NCBI RefSeq assembly: GCF_040436345.1 | Contig: NC_133223.1 | Span: 21,229,613 to 21,293,612 of the forward strand | Length of the DNA stretch: 64,000 nucleotides | Reading direction: 5' to 3' | Source: Pagrus major | Taxonomy: Eukaryota > Chordata > Actinopteri > Spariformes > Sparidae | Shown: one piece after another, positions 10,104 to 22,100 of the stretch | Layout: each line of letters starts with the position of its first letter | How positions within the stretch are numbered: the first letter of the stretch is position 1 | Position numbers and translations under genes: made by a program | The notes under the pieces: model-generated | Database searches by the model: none | Told to the model about the DNA's origin: nothing | What the model saw: only the letters and a program-made list of their open reading frames with translations

Positions 10104-13100
10104 GTAAGTTACGTCAACGTTACCGAAGTAAGCGTTCAGAAGAAACGTCCATCGTTGAGTAACGTTGACGCTAACGATGACTTCGCAAACATGTTTGTTT
10201 GTCAGACTAAACTCTGTTTATTGTCGGTACCTCGCCTCAAGTATTTCCAGCTAGCCTTAACGCTAACAGCTAACGTTAGCTCACAAACGCTGTAGTTGTG
10301 TAACACCTGATTGCAATTATTCTACAGGCTTACACTCAGTCAGTTGTTTAGTGTTATATTGCTGCATCATATCAGCTCAATTGGGAAATCGCATAATAAT
10401 CACAATAGCTGTACCTTAAAAAATAAATAACCACGTGTTCCTTAGTAGGATACAATGTCTAAACTCGTTGTGAAACAATAACAAAGGAGCACAATACAGA
10501 CTACACTGATAGTGCCAGTGATGGTCTGTTTTTGTGATTTGGGGATGGTGGGTGGGTTGATGTAGCTCAGGTGAGTGTTGGAACATGGCAGGATGCTGAA
10601 CGTGACTGTGTTTGGGAAAAGACTGTTACACAGTCTGGATGCAAGGGTGCTCCAGTACCTCCAGCCAGATGGCAGGAGGGTGAAGAGTCTGTAAGATGTG
10701 TAGGAAGGGTCCTTCACAGTGCTGCTAGCTACTGAGATGCAGAATAAATGGTAAATATACTCCCACTCTGCTGTCTCCGCTATACAGAGCATTTGGGATT
10801 TATAAGGGGAACATTCCAATCAGCATCAGCTATACTCCGTGTTTAATGCCAATTAGCAAAAAGGTTTAGCTAAGATTGTGAAAATGTTAATGATTATGCC
10901 TGCTAATGCTATCCATCAACGTGTTAGCATTATCATTAAGCATGTTAGCATGCTGGTGTTGGCACTATACTCAAAGTATATCTGGAAATTATGAAATCTC
11001 CTCAAATATCACAATATCTTTGAATAAATACCTCTATCAATATTGCAGCAATATAAATTGGATTGAAAAAATATTGGCCCGATTATGGGAAATTTATGTC
11101 ATTAGCTATATATCAGTGAATTTAGAGCTGATAAGTAGAGCCTCAGCCAAATTTATTTCATTGACTTAGCAAGAGTAGCATTAACAAACTCTGATAGTGT
11201 GTGGCTTTTTTGCACCGTAAAAGTTGGTTTGTGATTCACAAATAAACACAAAAGAAGAAGAAAGGGAAAGAGTATGAACATGACATATCTTGTTAGAATA
11301 GTGGAATATCAAAGTATTCATCTTTGCTCACTACATCCGAGTCTTTCTTACCCTTAGGTTTATATAAACTACATTGTAGGAACTTAGGAAAAGCAGATAA
11401 ATATCTGTCATCTGTATCGGCTCAAAAAAAATCCATATTGTGCACAAAATAACTCATTGAGATTGTTGCTCAATAATCATCAGTAATGTGGATATAATAA
11501 CTAAGTGGGTAAAGGCTAGTATTAGAACAAGTAGAACAGTCTGGTAAGTTCAGAAAATTACATGACGTGACTGTAATGCAACCTTAAAAACCAGCAAACG
11601 ACATCACTCACAACATATCACAATATAACAATATCTAAAATCTAAGATGATATCTGGTTATCATCATGTGAGACCAGATAATATCACAATATTGCCCAGC
11701 CCTATACTGTAAACTCTTAGTCTTGTTTACTTCTATAGGCCAGAATCACATATTTGCCTCAGAGGGCTTTACTTCAACATCCTAAATCCTAAAACCCGGA
11801 TTAGTTGCGGAAAAAAAACTTAATTTCACCTATAAATGGTTTATGCCGCTTATGAATGCTAAGTCACATGTTCCACGACCAGATACCAGTTCATTCCTTA
11901 GCATGTGCTAGAAAGTTGCCATGGCTGCTTTTTAAATCTCGCTGTGACTCCTTTTGAAAGTCTGGAGGGTGAACAACAATAGACTGAGCAAAAAGTTTTG
12001 CTCAGTGTAGTGGAGGTGATGTTGCCTCTCCTGACTGTACTGACCACTTTTTAAATGTTATGTTTTTTTTCCAGCTCGATGTTAATGAAGGATCCTGTGT
12101 GTCTGGGAATGTGCGAGCATATGCTGTGCAGGTATTGTGCCCTCTGCTGAATGTGCTTTACGCTGACATGCTCACTAACAACAGACCGGTCACATATTAG
12201 ACATTTTTTATTTGTCAAACACGGGTGCGATGTTAATTATGGCTCCATTCCATCCAGGTGTTTCACTGCCAGGACTCTGGTATTGTGCTGGTTCACTGAA
12301 GGGAAAAGTGCCTTGATACAGTTTTTTGTATTTAACAGCTACAGTATGCCTTTCCTGCTGCTACAGAATGAAATGTCCACATCAAGGTCTTTTGCCTCCT
12401 CTTCTCGAACTTGAGGAATCTTTTAGTCTAAGATTAAATTCCACATATTACAAAAAGTGACTAATTACATATTTGTAAACATTTAACAGATTAAGTAGGG
12501 ATCAACATTAATATTCTATTGGTTAACCGGTAATAATCAGTAATAATAAACATAATTGTTTTGGCACTGATGTGAGTTTTTAGGCCAAATCATGAGACAA
12601 CCTTAACACTTATGTTACAGGTATTTAATGCATAGTAAGGACCTGGAAAATAAAGTAATTTTACAGCTCACTTTCTCCTTAATGATTAGGAAGTTTTGTA
12701 ATTAACATGCTTTTATTTTGACATGGCGCTGATTTCTTGTACGGATGAAATACTGCATAATATCCTTCGCAATGGCAATTAATGTCCCCGTAGGCATAAA
12801 CTATAACATTAATTTATGACTTCCCTTCATGACTGAGTAGTCTTAAAAGGTATATCAATCAGCTCATTGTATTACCTCTTACTGAGCTGTGAAGTAACTC
12901 CTAATCCAAGATATGTCTGTTGCTCAGGTCCTGTGCTGGCGCCCAGGCAGGAGATGGCTGCGTGGTGTGTCACAGTCCTGCGTGGGTGAAGGACATCCAA
13001 ATCAACAGACAGCTCAGCAGCATCATTGAACTCTTCTCTGGTTTGGAGTCCCTGCTCAAGCCCATAGAACAACCAGGTAGGTGGTTGCCATCATACTGTA

Positions 13101-16100
13101 TAGCAGCTTGAAAGCATAAGTAGCTAGTTATCTTCCAATCCATGTGTCTAATTCATTATCTCATCTGCCCACACACCCTTCTATCAATTGTTGGCTGAAA
13201 CATTAAACATTTTTCTCCGCCAATCTAATCTCTGAATGACAGTATTAGTGGCTTGTTCGTGTTTTTTTTTAATCTTCATCGCCCATCCAGCATCCCGGTA
13301 ATGACAGTAATTATGCAATGCAATTAACCACAGTAGTGTTTAGTTTGTAGATCTCAGCTTTGACAAAGAACGACAGGGCAACTTTCTAAGCCCTGTAGTT
13401 AAAATGTGAACAGCTCTGCAGGTTGTTGTGGTGTTTAAATGTACACAGAAAACGGTTAAAGGTTTAAAAAGTTGATAGGGTGTGTCATTACTTTTGACAG
13501 AATGTCAGTAGTACTGGTTGGCAGCACATCATTTTAAAGTTTGGAGTTTTTTCATCTCAACAGGTAGTGCATTAGAGGGCATTAACAAACCTTTTTGAGG
13601 GCAGTTCCCAAAAATTATAGTATGTGCAGGAGGGGGATATTATGTTTTGTTATTTTTTTGTTTTTTCTCATCACATTCCAGAGATTCAAACACAACCTGA
13701 GAGCGCTGTCTTTCGGCAAAAGAAGAGCTTCAAGATCTGGTTCAGCCCCCGCAGCCGCAAAGTACGTTGCGTGGTGGAGAAGCCTTCAGAGGTCACGGTA
13801 CCGGAGAGCAGGTCTTCCGGTGAAACAGCTGCAGCACAGCCAGACACCATTACTGCTCAAAGCCAGGACCTGTCAGTTTTCAATTTCACCTCGTCCTCCC
13901 AAGACTCTGGCTCTTCTTCTACTCAAGGATGCAGAAATGAAAACAGAAACATGAAGAAAAGGTCAACTAAGAAAAATGCGGCCAGCAGGAAGGTGCCGGT
14001 GAAGGGAGCCACGAGGAACACACGAAAACAAACCAATCAGATGATGAAGAAGAACAGGCTGGAGACCATAAACCAGCAATGGGGGATCACCGAGGAGGTA
14101 GATCTGTTAAAGGAAAAGGAGCAGCCTTGTGCTGAAGGGGCAAGGAGGTCTAGTAAGAGGGTTTCCTTCCTGAGCCCTCCTATCACATCTGACGAGCCTC
14201 AGCCTGAAGTGCCACATGGTGATACTAATGAACTCAGCCCTAGCAGGAGCCCCATGGGGGAGAGTCCCTCAGGAGGTCAGGGCATGTCAGACAGTGTCAT
14301 CCAACATGACAAACTGTCTACAAATGACTCCAACCCAGCTGACAATCCTGAAAAACAGGACAATGTGTCTACCCCAAAGCATTCCTCAAAAAGATCCAGA
14401 GCAGAGGAGAAGGTCGCCCCATTGGAGACCACCCCAAAAAGGCCCAGGGCTTCCCCAGGCAGGAGGAGAAAATCACAGATGTCCCCAGCTGTCCTTAATC
14501 CGCCATCTCTGTGTAGCCCCAGGTGTGAGAAGAGCATCAAAAAGTCAAGACAGGAGCAAGGAGACAGCCCCTCTGCCCTCGCCACTGCTGGCAGAAAATC
14601 TCCCTGTGGTCACGGTGCATCTGCTGGACGGCCCACCTCGGGGAGCCCTGCAGTTATGAAGAGGAACCACAAGGGAGAGACCCTGCTGCATCTAGCTGCT
14701 ATAAAGGTCAAGAGGCTTTTGAATAATTCACCTTATGTACTTAAATCCATTTTCTGTTGCATTCTGAAAAACCAAATTTTAAACAATTTTCAGAAGCAAT
14801 ATTTGCACAACATACTTGATAAAGTGGAAATGGACAACTTATCACCCTCTAGCATTTCCAGCTGATATTATTATTGGCACCACTGTTGTTAACACAATCA
14901 GATCACTTTCTATTTTCTTCAGAGTAGCAACTATCAACAACACAAGGCAAATGTGTGAGTTTATTAATTCATTTAGTCTATGGAGACGTGAAAGCAATTA
15001 GAAATGGTGTGAGGCTGACCGGATCTTCACTCAGCCTTCATTTTCCTGGGAGATTTCATGCCCGGTGGCAAATTTGACAAAATTGCATGGTGTAAGCGGG
15101 GTTTACTGGGAACCAAGTCAATATTCTGTAGCAATTACATTGTGCAATCAGCATTTACTTCATAATGATATGTAAAGGCAAAAATCTTGTCTATTACCAG
15201 TTTAAATTAAATATACATGAGTTACATCGAACTTAAATAATAAATAGTTAAATCAAACTATCATCCCTGAAATTGCTGCTCCTTCTATGTCTTTTATTAT
15301 TCAACAAATGGTCAAACTAAATTGTAAAGATTTGTCAGTTACAATGATGCAAACATGGCCCTTTAATATTCTTCATCATCTTTCAGTTTCTTTCAAAATG
15401 CATCTAAGATAAATCTGCAGCCTTCATTGTCTTCTCTACCTGTGGGGTTTTCCCCCCTCAATTGAACGTATTAGTCTTCAGATGATCAGACTGTTATATT
15501 CCGCACTGTTGAGAATAAACTGTCTTGCAGTAATCCTTGTAAACATAGCTGTAATCCCCCTCTGGATCCCAGACAAGGTAATCAATGGCCCATTGCAGAG
15601 TGTGATTGATAAACACCGGAGCTTTGGTACACTGGGATCAGTTGCTGTGTTTGAAGGGTTGCATTTACAGGCCTGAAATTCTGACCTCAGGTTTGTTGTT
15701 CTCTCTGGATCCTGCAGGGAGATGTAGAGGCTGTCAAAGAACTGCTGGACCAGGGGGCTGACCCCAACCTGAAGGATAATGCTGGGTGGACACCTTTGGT
15801 AAGACTAATACACCAAGTACTATGTTTGAAAGCTTTATTTGTTGTGTGGAAAAACTCTAAAAATAAAAAAATAAAATGTTTGTCAACAAACCACAGTTGC
15901 CTTGTGGTCCGTCAGACTTTGATGGCAAAACCGTTTTCTGCACAAGGGCTTGTCTGTAGCTTTTCTTCTCTTACCAACTCTTGAAACATTTACCCAAAAT
16001 TTACATCTTAGTATTTACTATTTATTGTATTGTTCTCTCCAGTAAACATTATTTTCCTTTTTAGAATATGCATGCGAGCTTAGTTTTCCTCTCTAAATAG

Positions 16101-19100
16101 CTCTTTTGCCACATCTTTGGCATTCCAACACCTGTTTGTGCCATATGACGATTGAGCTGTTTCTTGTTGCTTTAAGCCCAACTTGAACTGCAACCAAAAA
16201 TGTCAATCTGTACTGTTCTGCTGTGCTCCAACTTAACAGAACACATGCAGATAGACAAAACGCGATTTGACAACACATGCGCAGCATTTAGGAAACACAC
16301 CAAAAAAACACACAGCACAACCAAATACACAAACCTGCTGCTAATTTCAACAACACATTCAAATACACAAAGTGCTGCAAATACAGAAAAAGACATAAGA
16401 AATGTTCACAGAGGACACTGGTGCTGAGCAAGGCTTGGACACATGACCACTTCAATATCTTCATGAGTCACAGACTGTAGCTACGGCAAGGTTGTCCAAG
16501 CCTTTATATTTGTAGCACTTTGTGTATTTGGTTGTGTTGTGTGTGTGTCTGCAGCGGGTTTCCTAAATACTATGCATGTGTTTTTGAATGGATAAAGATA
16601 TTTTTTCCTTACTTGCTCATATTTCGTCTATTGGCACGAGTTTTCTTAAGATGCAGCATGTTTGCCCTTGTCAGCCACTGAACTCTTCACGTCATTGTGG
16701 AACAAAGCCACAAAGCTTTAGGCTGACTTTGATTAGCAGGTGAGTATTTTCATGTCAGAAATCAAGGAGTGAGTCCGTTACTGCAAGTGTAGCCATTTTT
16801 TTATGCACGCTGCCTTACCTGAAAATATATAGGTCTGTGCTCTTTTGAGAAATATAACCTTAAGTTGCCTGCACATGACGGAATGGAAAATCCTTCAGTC
16901 CTTTTTTTCCTTTTTGAAAATGAGTGGGTTATTGCTCAGCTAATGTTGGAGTTAAAAGCGTGAAGAACTTATCGGAATTCTTACACAGACATAAAACAAT
17001 CATTTCAGACCAGACAAAATATTTTAAATTATTGGTAATTAACAGACCAGACAAAATATTTTAAATTATTGGTAATTAAAATTAATTAATAGTAATGTTT
17101 TTAAGGCAAAAAGATACTTTAAATCTGCACCTTTTGCAAAGCTCTGTAGATGTATTATTTAAAAAAATAAAAAATCTGTCTACATAAAAATGTTATCAAT
17201 ATAACCTTTAAGTGTTCTCCTCAGAAGAGTTTCTTCCTATCAGTTAAATCTATAAATTAATGAGGTGTGTTTAAGCTGTAATATCTAATAGGCAGCTATG
17301 AACTTACCTCAGTATTTCATATTTTCAAAACACCCCAGGGAAGCACCTTTCATCTAAAACATTCACTTAAAAGATCCAAATTCATTTGAGCTCTTTGAAG
17401 CATGTACCTCACCTGAAGTAGAATCAACTTAGTGATTGAAAATGGAAGAGAATTTGGAATGCATGAGAATAATAAAGCTGTGTTTGGAGGATAACGGAAC
17501 GGATCAAAGAAGAGCGGGATAATTTCTGAGCATTATGCCTTTTTGTTCCAGCACGAAGCGTGTAACCTGGGTCACCTGGCGGTTGTGGAGGTGTTGGTCT
17601 CAAAGGGAGCCCTGTTGAATACACCCGGCTATGAAAACGACTCTCCGCTCCATGATGCGGTGAGGAACGGACACCTGGCAATTGTCAAACTGCTGCTGCA
17701 GCTCGGAGCCTCGCAGAGTGTACTGTAAGTTGTTCATGTGTTTTAATATGCTTAGCCTTGACTGAATTTACATGTGAGATGCTGTCATAACGCTGCTTGT
17801 AATGACAGTTATTTACTTTATAGATTATGCAGATGTGTGGCTTTTATAAAGGGTTGCTACAGGTCAAATGATTCGCACATTGAACCGACACAAAATCAGG
17901 GTCGGTCTTGCATACACATTACATGGGTCACTATATAAAAGGGCTTGAGCATGTCAAGTCAAGTAATCAATCTTCACAGCACTGGTCTTTTATGAAATCT
18001 TCAAGTGCTGACCATGTCTGACCTGAAAACAAGATTTTCAAATAGTGAGCTTTGAAATCAACATTAGTTTGCGCTCTGGCACATTAAATCTTGATATTGG
18101 TGCTACTTTTATTTGAAGAACATCAATTATCGCTTATTTATAAGATGCAGGTGCCTCCAGACAAATTAAAACACACTTATGCACTGCTTAGTGGTGGGAA
18201 TCTCTAGGCACCTTACTTTTCTCACCATGTGACCACTATCTACTTAAAACATAGCGTATTTGTAGTGGTCCATAATTAAAATAAGCAGATGAATTCACTT
18301 CCATTATCTTTGTTTACACTCAGGCAGCCTAGGTATTCTCTCTTAGAATGTAAAAACGACACACATGTATACATCCATTACATTTCACTGTAATTTATTC
18401 AGCCAAATACAAATAAAACAGGCCGTCCTAATGTTGGGATTAGGATTTTAAAATCCTGACATAGAGTGTGCTTGTGAATCCAATTTGATGCTTTAGATGA
18501 GATGATGAGAGGGAGGCTCTTCAAGGTAGAAGAGCAAGCACTTTCTGTAGGCATTAATGAACAGGTCAACTGTCAGAAAATTGATTTAAAGTTAAACTTT
18601 CTTATGGATATGATATATAAGATGTAGTGCCTCTTCATGTCTAAGCAAGTCTTGCCGTCCACAGTGACGAGGATGGCAATGTAAGCTATAATGAAGTCAG
18701 TGACGTGGTTTGTAATGTTGTACTATAAATTTAAAATGTTTTTGCTTCTCCATATATGTAATAGTAAAGTAACAACTTTCAACTGAGTTGGACAACTAAA
18801 GTAGAAACCTCAACAGAAGCGGAACATTTTAAGTAAGTCAATAATTAATGCCCGGCTATTGTATTTCATTGCATTACATCATAGAGGTGCTCCTCTTATT
18901 CTGGACCAGTCCTCATTTTTCCTTCAATGAAACGTCAAGTGCCTGTCTCCCAGTTATTGTACCAGGCATTCAGCCCTTTATTCTCAAGAACAGCAGTGCA
19001 GTTCATAGGTGGATGGATATAAAAAGCAACTGAGGCTGATTAGTTGTTGGTCAATCACTTGATGCTGTATCAGCATTACTGGCCTGTGGAGGCAGGGTAG

Positions 19101-22100
19101 ATGCGCAGCACAATGTCCATAATGAGAAAGGAGATGCTGGCTAATCATTGTGATCAATACAGGAGTTGATCAGGGTCAGTATGTTGGTCGGTTAGCGCTC
19201 TCTTTGCGATCATTTTACACCAATAATCCTCTGTCTTCTCCTGGCTTCATTAATTTGATTATTCTCATTGCTTCGATGATTGCCAGATCTTACATTTACT
19301 TTGTTACTTGTCTGCAAAAAAGGAGGCAGTAGGTTGGGACTGTCTGTCTGTTAGGGAAGCTGCAAGATGAATGCAATCCTTGCCTAAGTCTCGCCACTTA
19401 CTACACACACATATACTCACACAAGAGGCGAACCAAGACATCTGCCAATGCAATCCCTAATGGATTGATTGGCACACAGCTCAGGGTTTGGAAATACAGG
19501 TTTTGCAGAGATTTTCATTGTTCCTTCGTGTGTGTGTGTGTGCGTGTGTGTGTATGCATTTTAGGTTTGAATGATTGGACTGCATTTTTTCATTGTTTGG
19601 GCCCTGTCCCCTAAATCAGTGACTGGGAGTCCACTTTCTGTCCAGCTCAGGTTTTATACTTGCTGGGCAGCTTATTAGAAATACTAAGGGAACTCTTGAA
19701 TGCTAATATGTTTAATGCAGCCAACCATTTCCTCTTATCTCAAAAACAACAGGTTTAAGCATTTTCTGAGAAGCTACACAGCATGCACAGCAGGGCTCCT
19801 GACTATAAGTCTCAGTCCTGTCCTGTGAGCATAAATATCTACAAGTGCAGCACATTTGGACAGCAGAGATGAGGTCTGCAAGTTGTACCGTAGAACCATA
19901 TGTTATGTTCACAAACTTAAAGGAATATGTTAGTATTTTGTGTATTTTAAACATGTACTACACATTTTGTATACATTACTTTATTACCATTTTCTTACAT
20001 AAATGTTCTTATCATACCTTGGTTTCTAGATTGTCACTGTTCATGTCATGTCAGTATGAAAATTAATTTGTGTCAATGAGATGGGGAATAATAAGAATGA
20101 ATGGTGAATGGGCCCAGTCCTACTGACCATGCCCCCATACAGACCATAATTAACATCACCTCTATGTGTGGTATAACGGAACTACATGCAGAGGCAATGA
20201 ATGATAAATACATTTACCAGTTAGCCAATGCATTGCTATTACTCCACAGTATTTGTATTGACATTCAAAAGGCATGAATTGGGCTGTACTGAGCTCACAG
20301 TTTAAAGCTTCATTCATAATGTTGTCATTCAAATTCTTTAACAACATTCAAATGCATGTTTATTCATTGTGCGAGAACCTGGTAATTCTGCACAGTTGCG
20401 GATAAATATCAAGCTACACTAATATCATAAGTTCTCTACTATTTATAGGTATTATATTCCAGTGGTGGCTGCATATGATTGTTTATTTTTAATGTGATCT
20501 GAACATTTCCAATAACTCCAGAACGATGTAGTCCAGAAGTCAGAATTTATTGTAAAAAGGTAGATGTAGCCAAAATTCACAACATATTTTTGTCAAATTA
20601 AATATGCAGCTTCAATCCCTATTTGTTGGCATTTAGCCTTTTTCAAAAACAACAATTTTCACTGCCGTCAAAAAAAGGTGTTTGCTTTCCTGCTTGCTGT
20701 TTACAGAGAGTATGAAAGGGCACCGCAGTGTTTACAGGGCAGTTTAGCAGAAATCATAACAGCACTCAAAATTACATTTATATAACCACATTAACAAAAC
20801 ATGGATTTCAGGATTTAACGCTTTTATAGCAAATTACTTAAGTAGTAACGATAAGATAAGATCATATTTGCTTTGCGATTGGCGCTCCATCAAAATGTCA
20901 TATCTGTACCAAGAACGCAAGTTTTGTTCGGTTATATTCATTAAATCAAGTTGATTTAAATGTATTATTGATAACACTAAATGTGGCATTTCATCTCCAT
21001 CTCCAAAACAGCTGTTGTTCGAATCATCTGCCCCCTCAAGGGGTTGCCAGTTTGTTATAGCTAACATTGCCAATGCTAATGTAGCTAACACTAGGTAATG
21101 TTAATGTCGCTCACTTCAGCTAGCTAACTTTAAGGCAGTACAGTATGATGGGTGCATACTGTAGAAGTCGGCCATTTTTTGTTTTTTTTCCACAAACTGG
21201 CAACTACTGGCCAATACTCTTGATTGCTGATGAAACACACATACCACATAGTACCAGCAGCGTTATACTTTTGGCTCACGAACCTTGTTTGAAGCTGGAA
21301 CCAAAAGTTACAATACTTACACAGAGATAAACAAAACAATCATTTTGCACCCGACAAATATTTTCAAATTATTGATTCATAGTCATAATAATAAATAAGA
21401 GAGAGATAATAAAATAGATACTTTTATTCAGCACCTTTCTACAAGCTCTGTAGACGTGTTATTTTTGAAAAATGATTTGTCCACATAACAATGTTACATG
21501 ACCTTTTAATTCGCTTGCTGATTTAGTCATTTCATCCTATGATCACTTGATTCAAAGGATTTTGTTCAAGGATTTTTTTCTTTTTCAGGGGGATGATGTC
21601 ATAAAATATGCTGGCCCTTCAGCCCTGACATTACATGAGATATATTGTTGAATTTGATCAGCATGCCTTCTCTTGAGTACGATGATACAATGTTTTCTTC
21701 TTTGGCTTGAAAGATACCATTTTCTCATTTCCTCTAATCTCTGACATGAACTCCGTTAGTGTGGAAAGTTTCATCTTATTGGCTATTTTTAGGAGCATCA
21801 TGCGAAGTGTTGCACAGTTTGGCGTCTGAGACATAACAATTACAGAACAATACACAATCTGGCTACATTTTCCAATGGAGGTGGGTGTGTCTTGGGCCAT
21901 ATCATAAAGTATAAGCTGTAATGCCAAAGCTGATCCAACCATCAGGAGAAATGGAGTGGATTATTTAAGACGGAAATGTAACTAATGAACCTTTTGATTA
22001 AAAATGCATTCAGGCCTCACACACTGCTCCATCAGTTGCTTGCCACGTATTTCCATCATTAGACATATGAATCCTTTAAAGACATACTGCTGAGCTATGT

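Larger units (their letters stand above)
10104..12074. other. BARD1 intron 1
   Basis: A 2.0 kb intron with a LINE remnant (10525-10800) and a second copy of the repeat seen before the promoter (about 11340-11700). The rest is AT-rich with nothing else I can name. Confidence 0.7.
14707..17551. other. BARD1 introns 4 and 5
   Basis: Intron 4 (14707-15717) shows nothing recognisable. Intron 5 (15799-17551) holds a fold-back inverted repeat (16271-16585) and a partial dispersed repeat (16976-17200) with an internal 37-bp duplication. Confidence 0.65.

Noticed and set aside
13595..14659. Alternative frames of 119, 147 and 102 codons
   Set aside because: All overlap BARD1 exon 4 in other frames; only the 413-codon frame carries the conserved BARD1 blocks and joins to both neighbours in phase.
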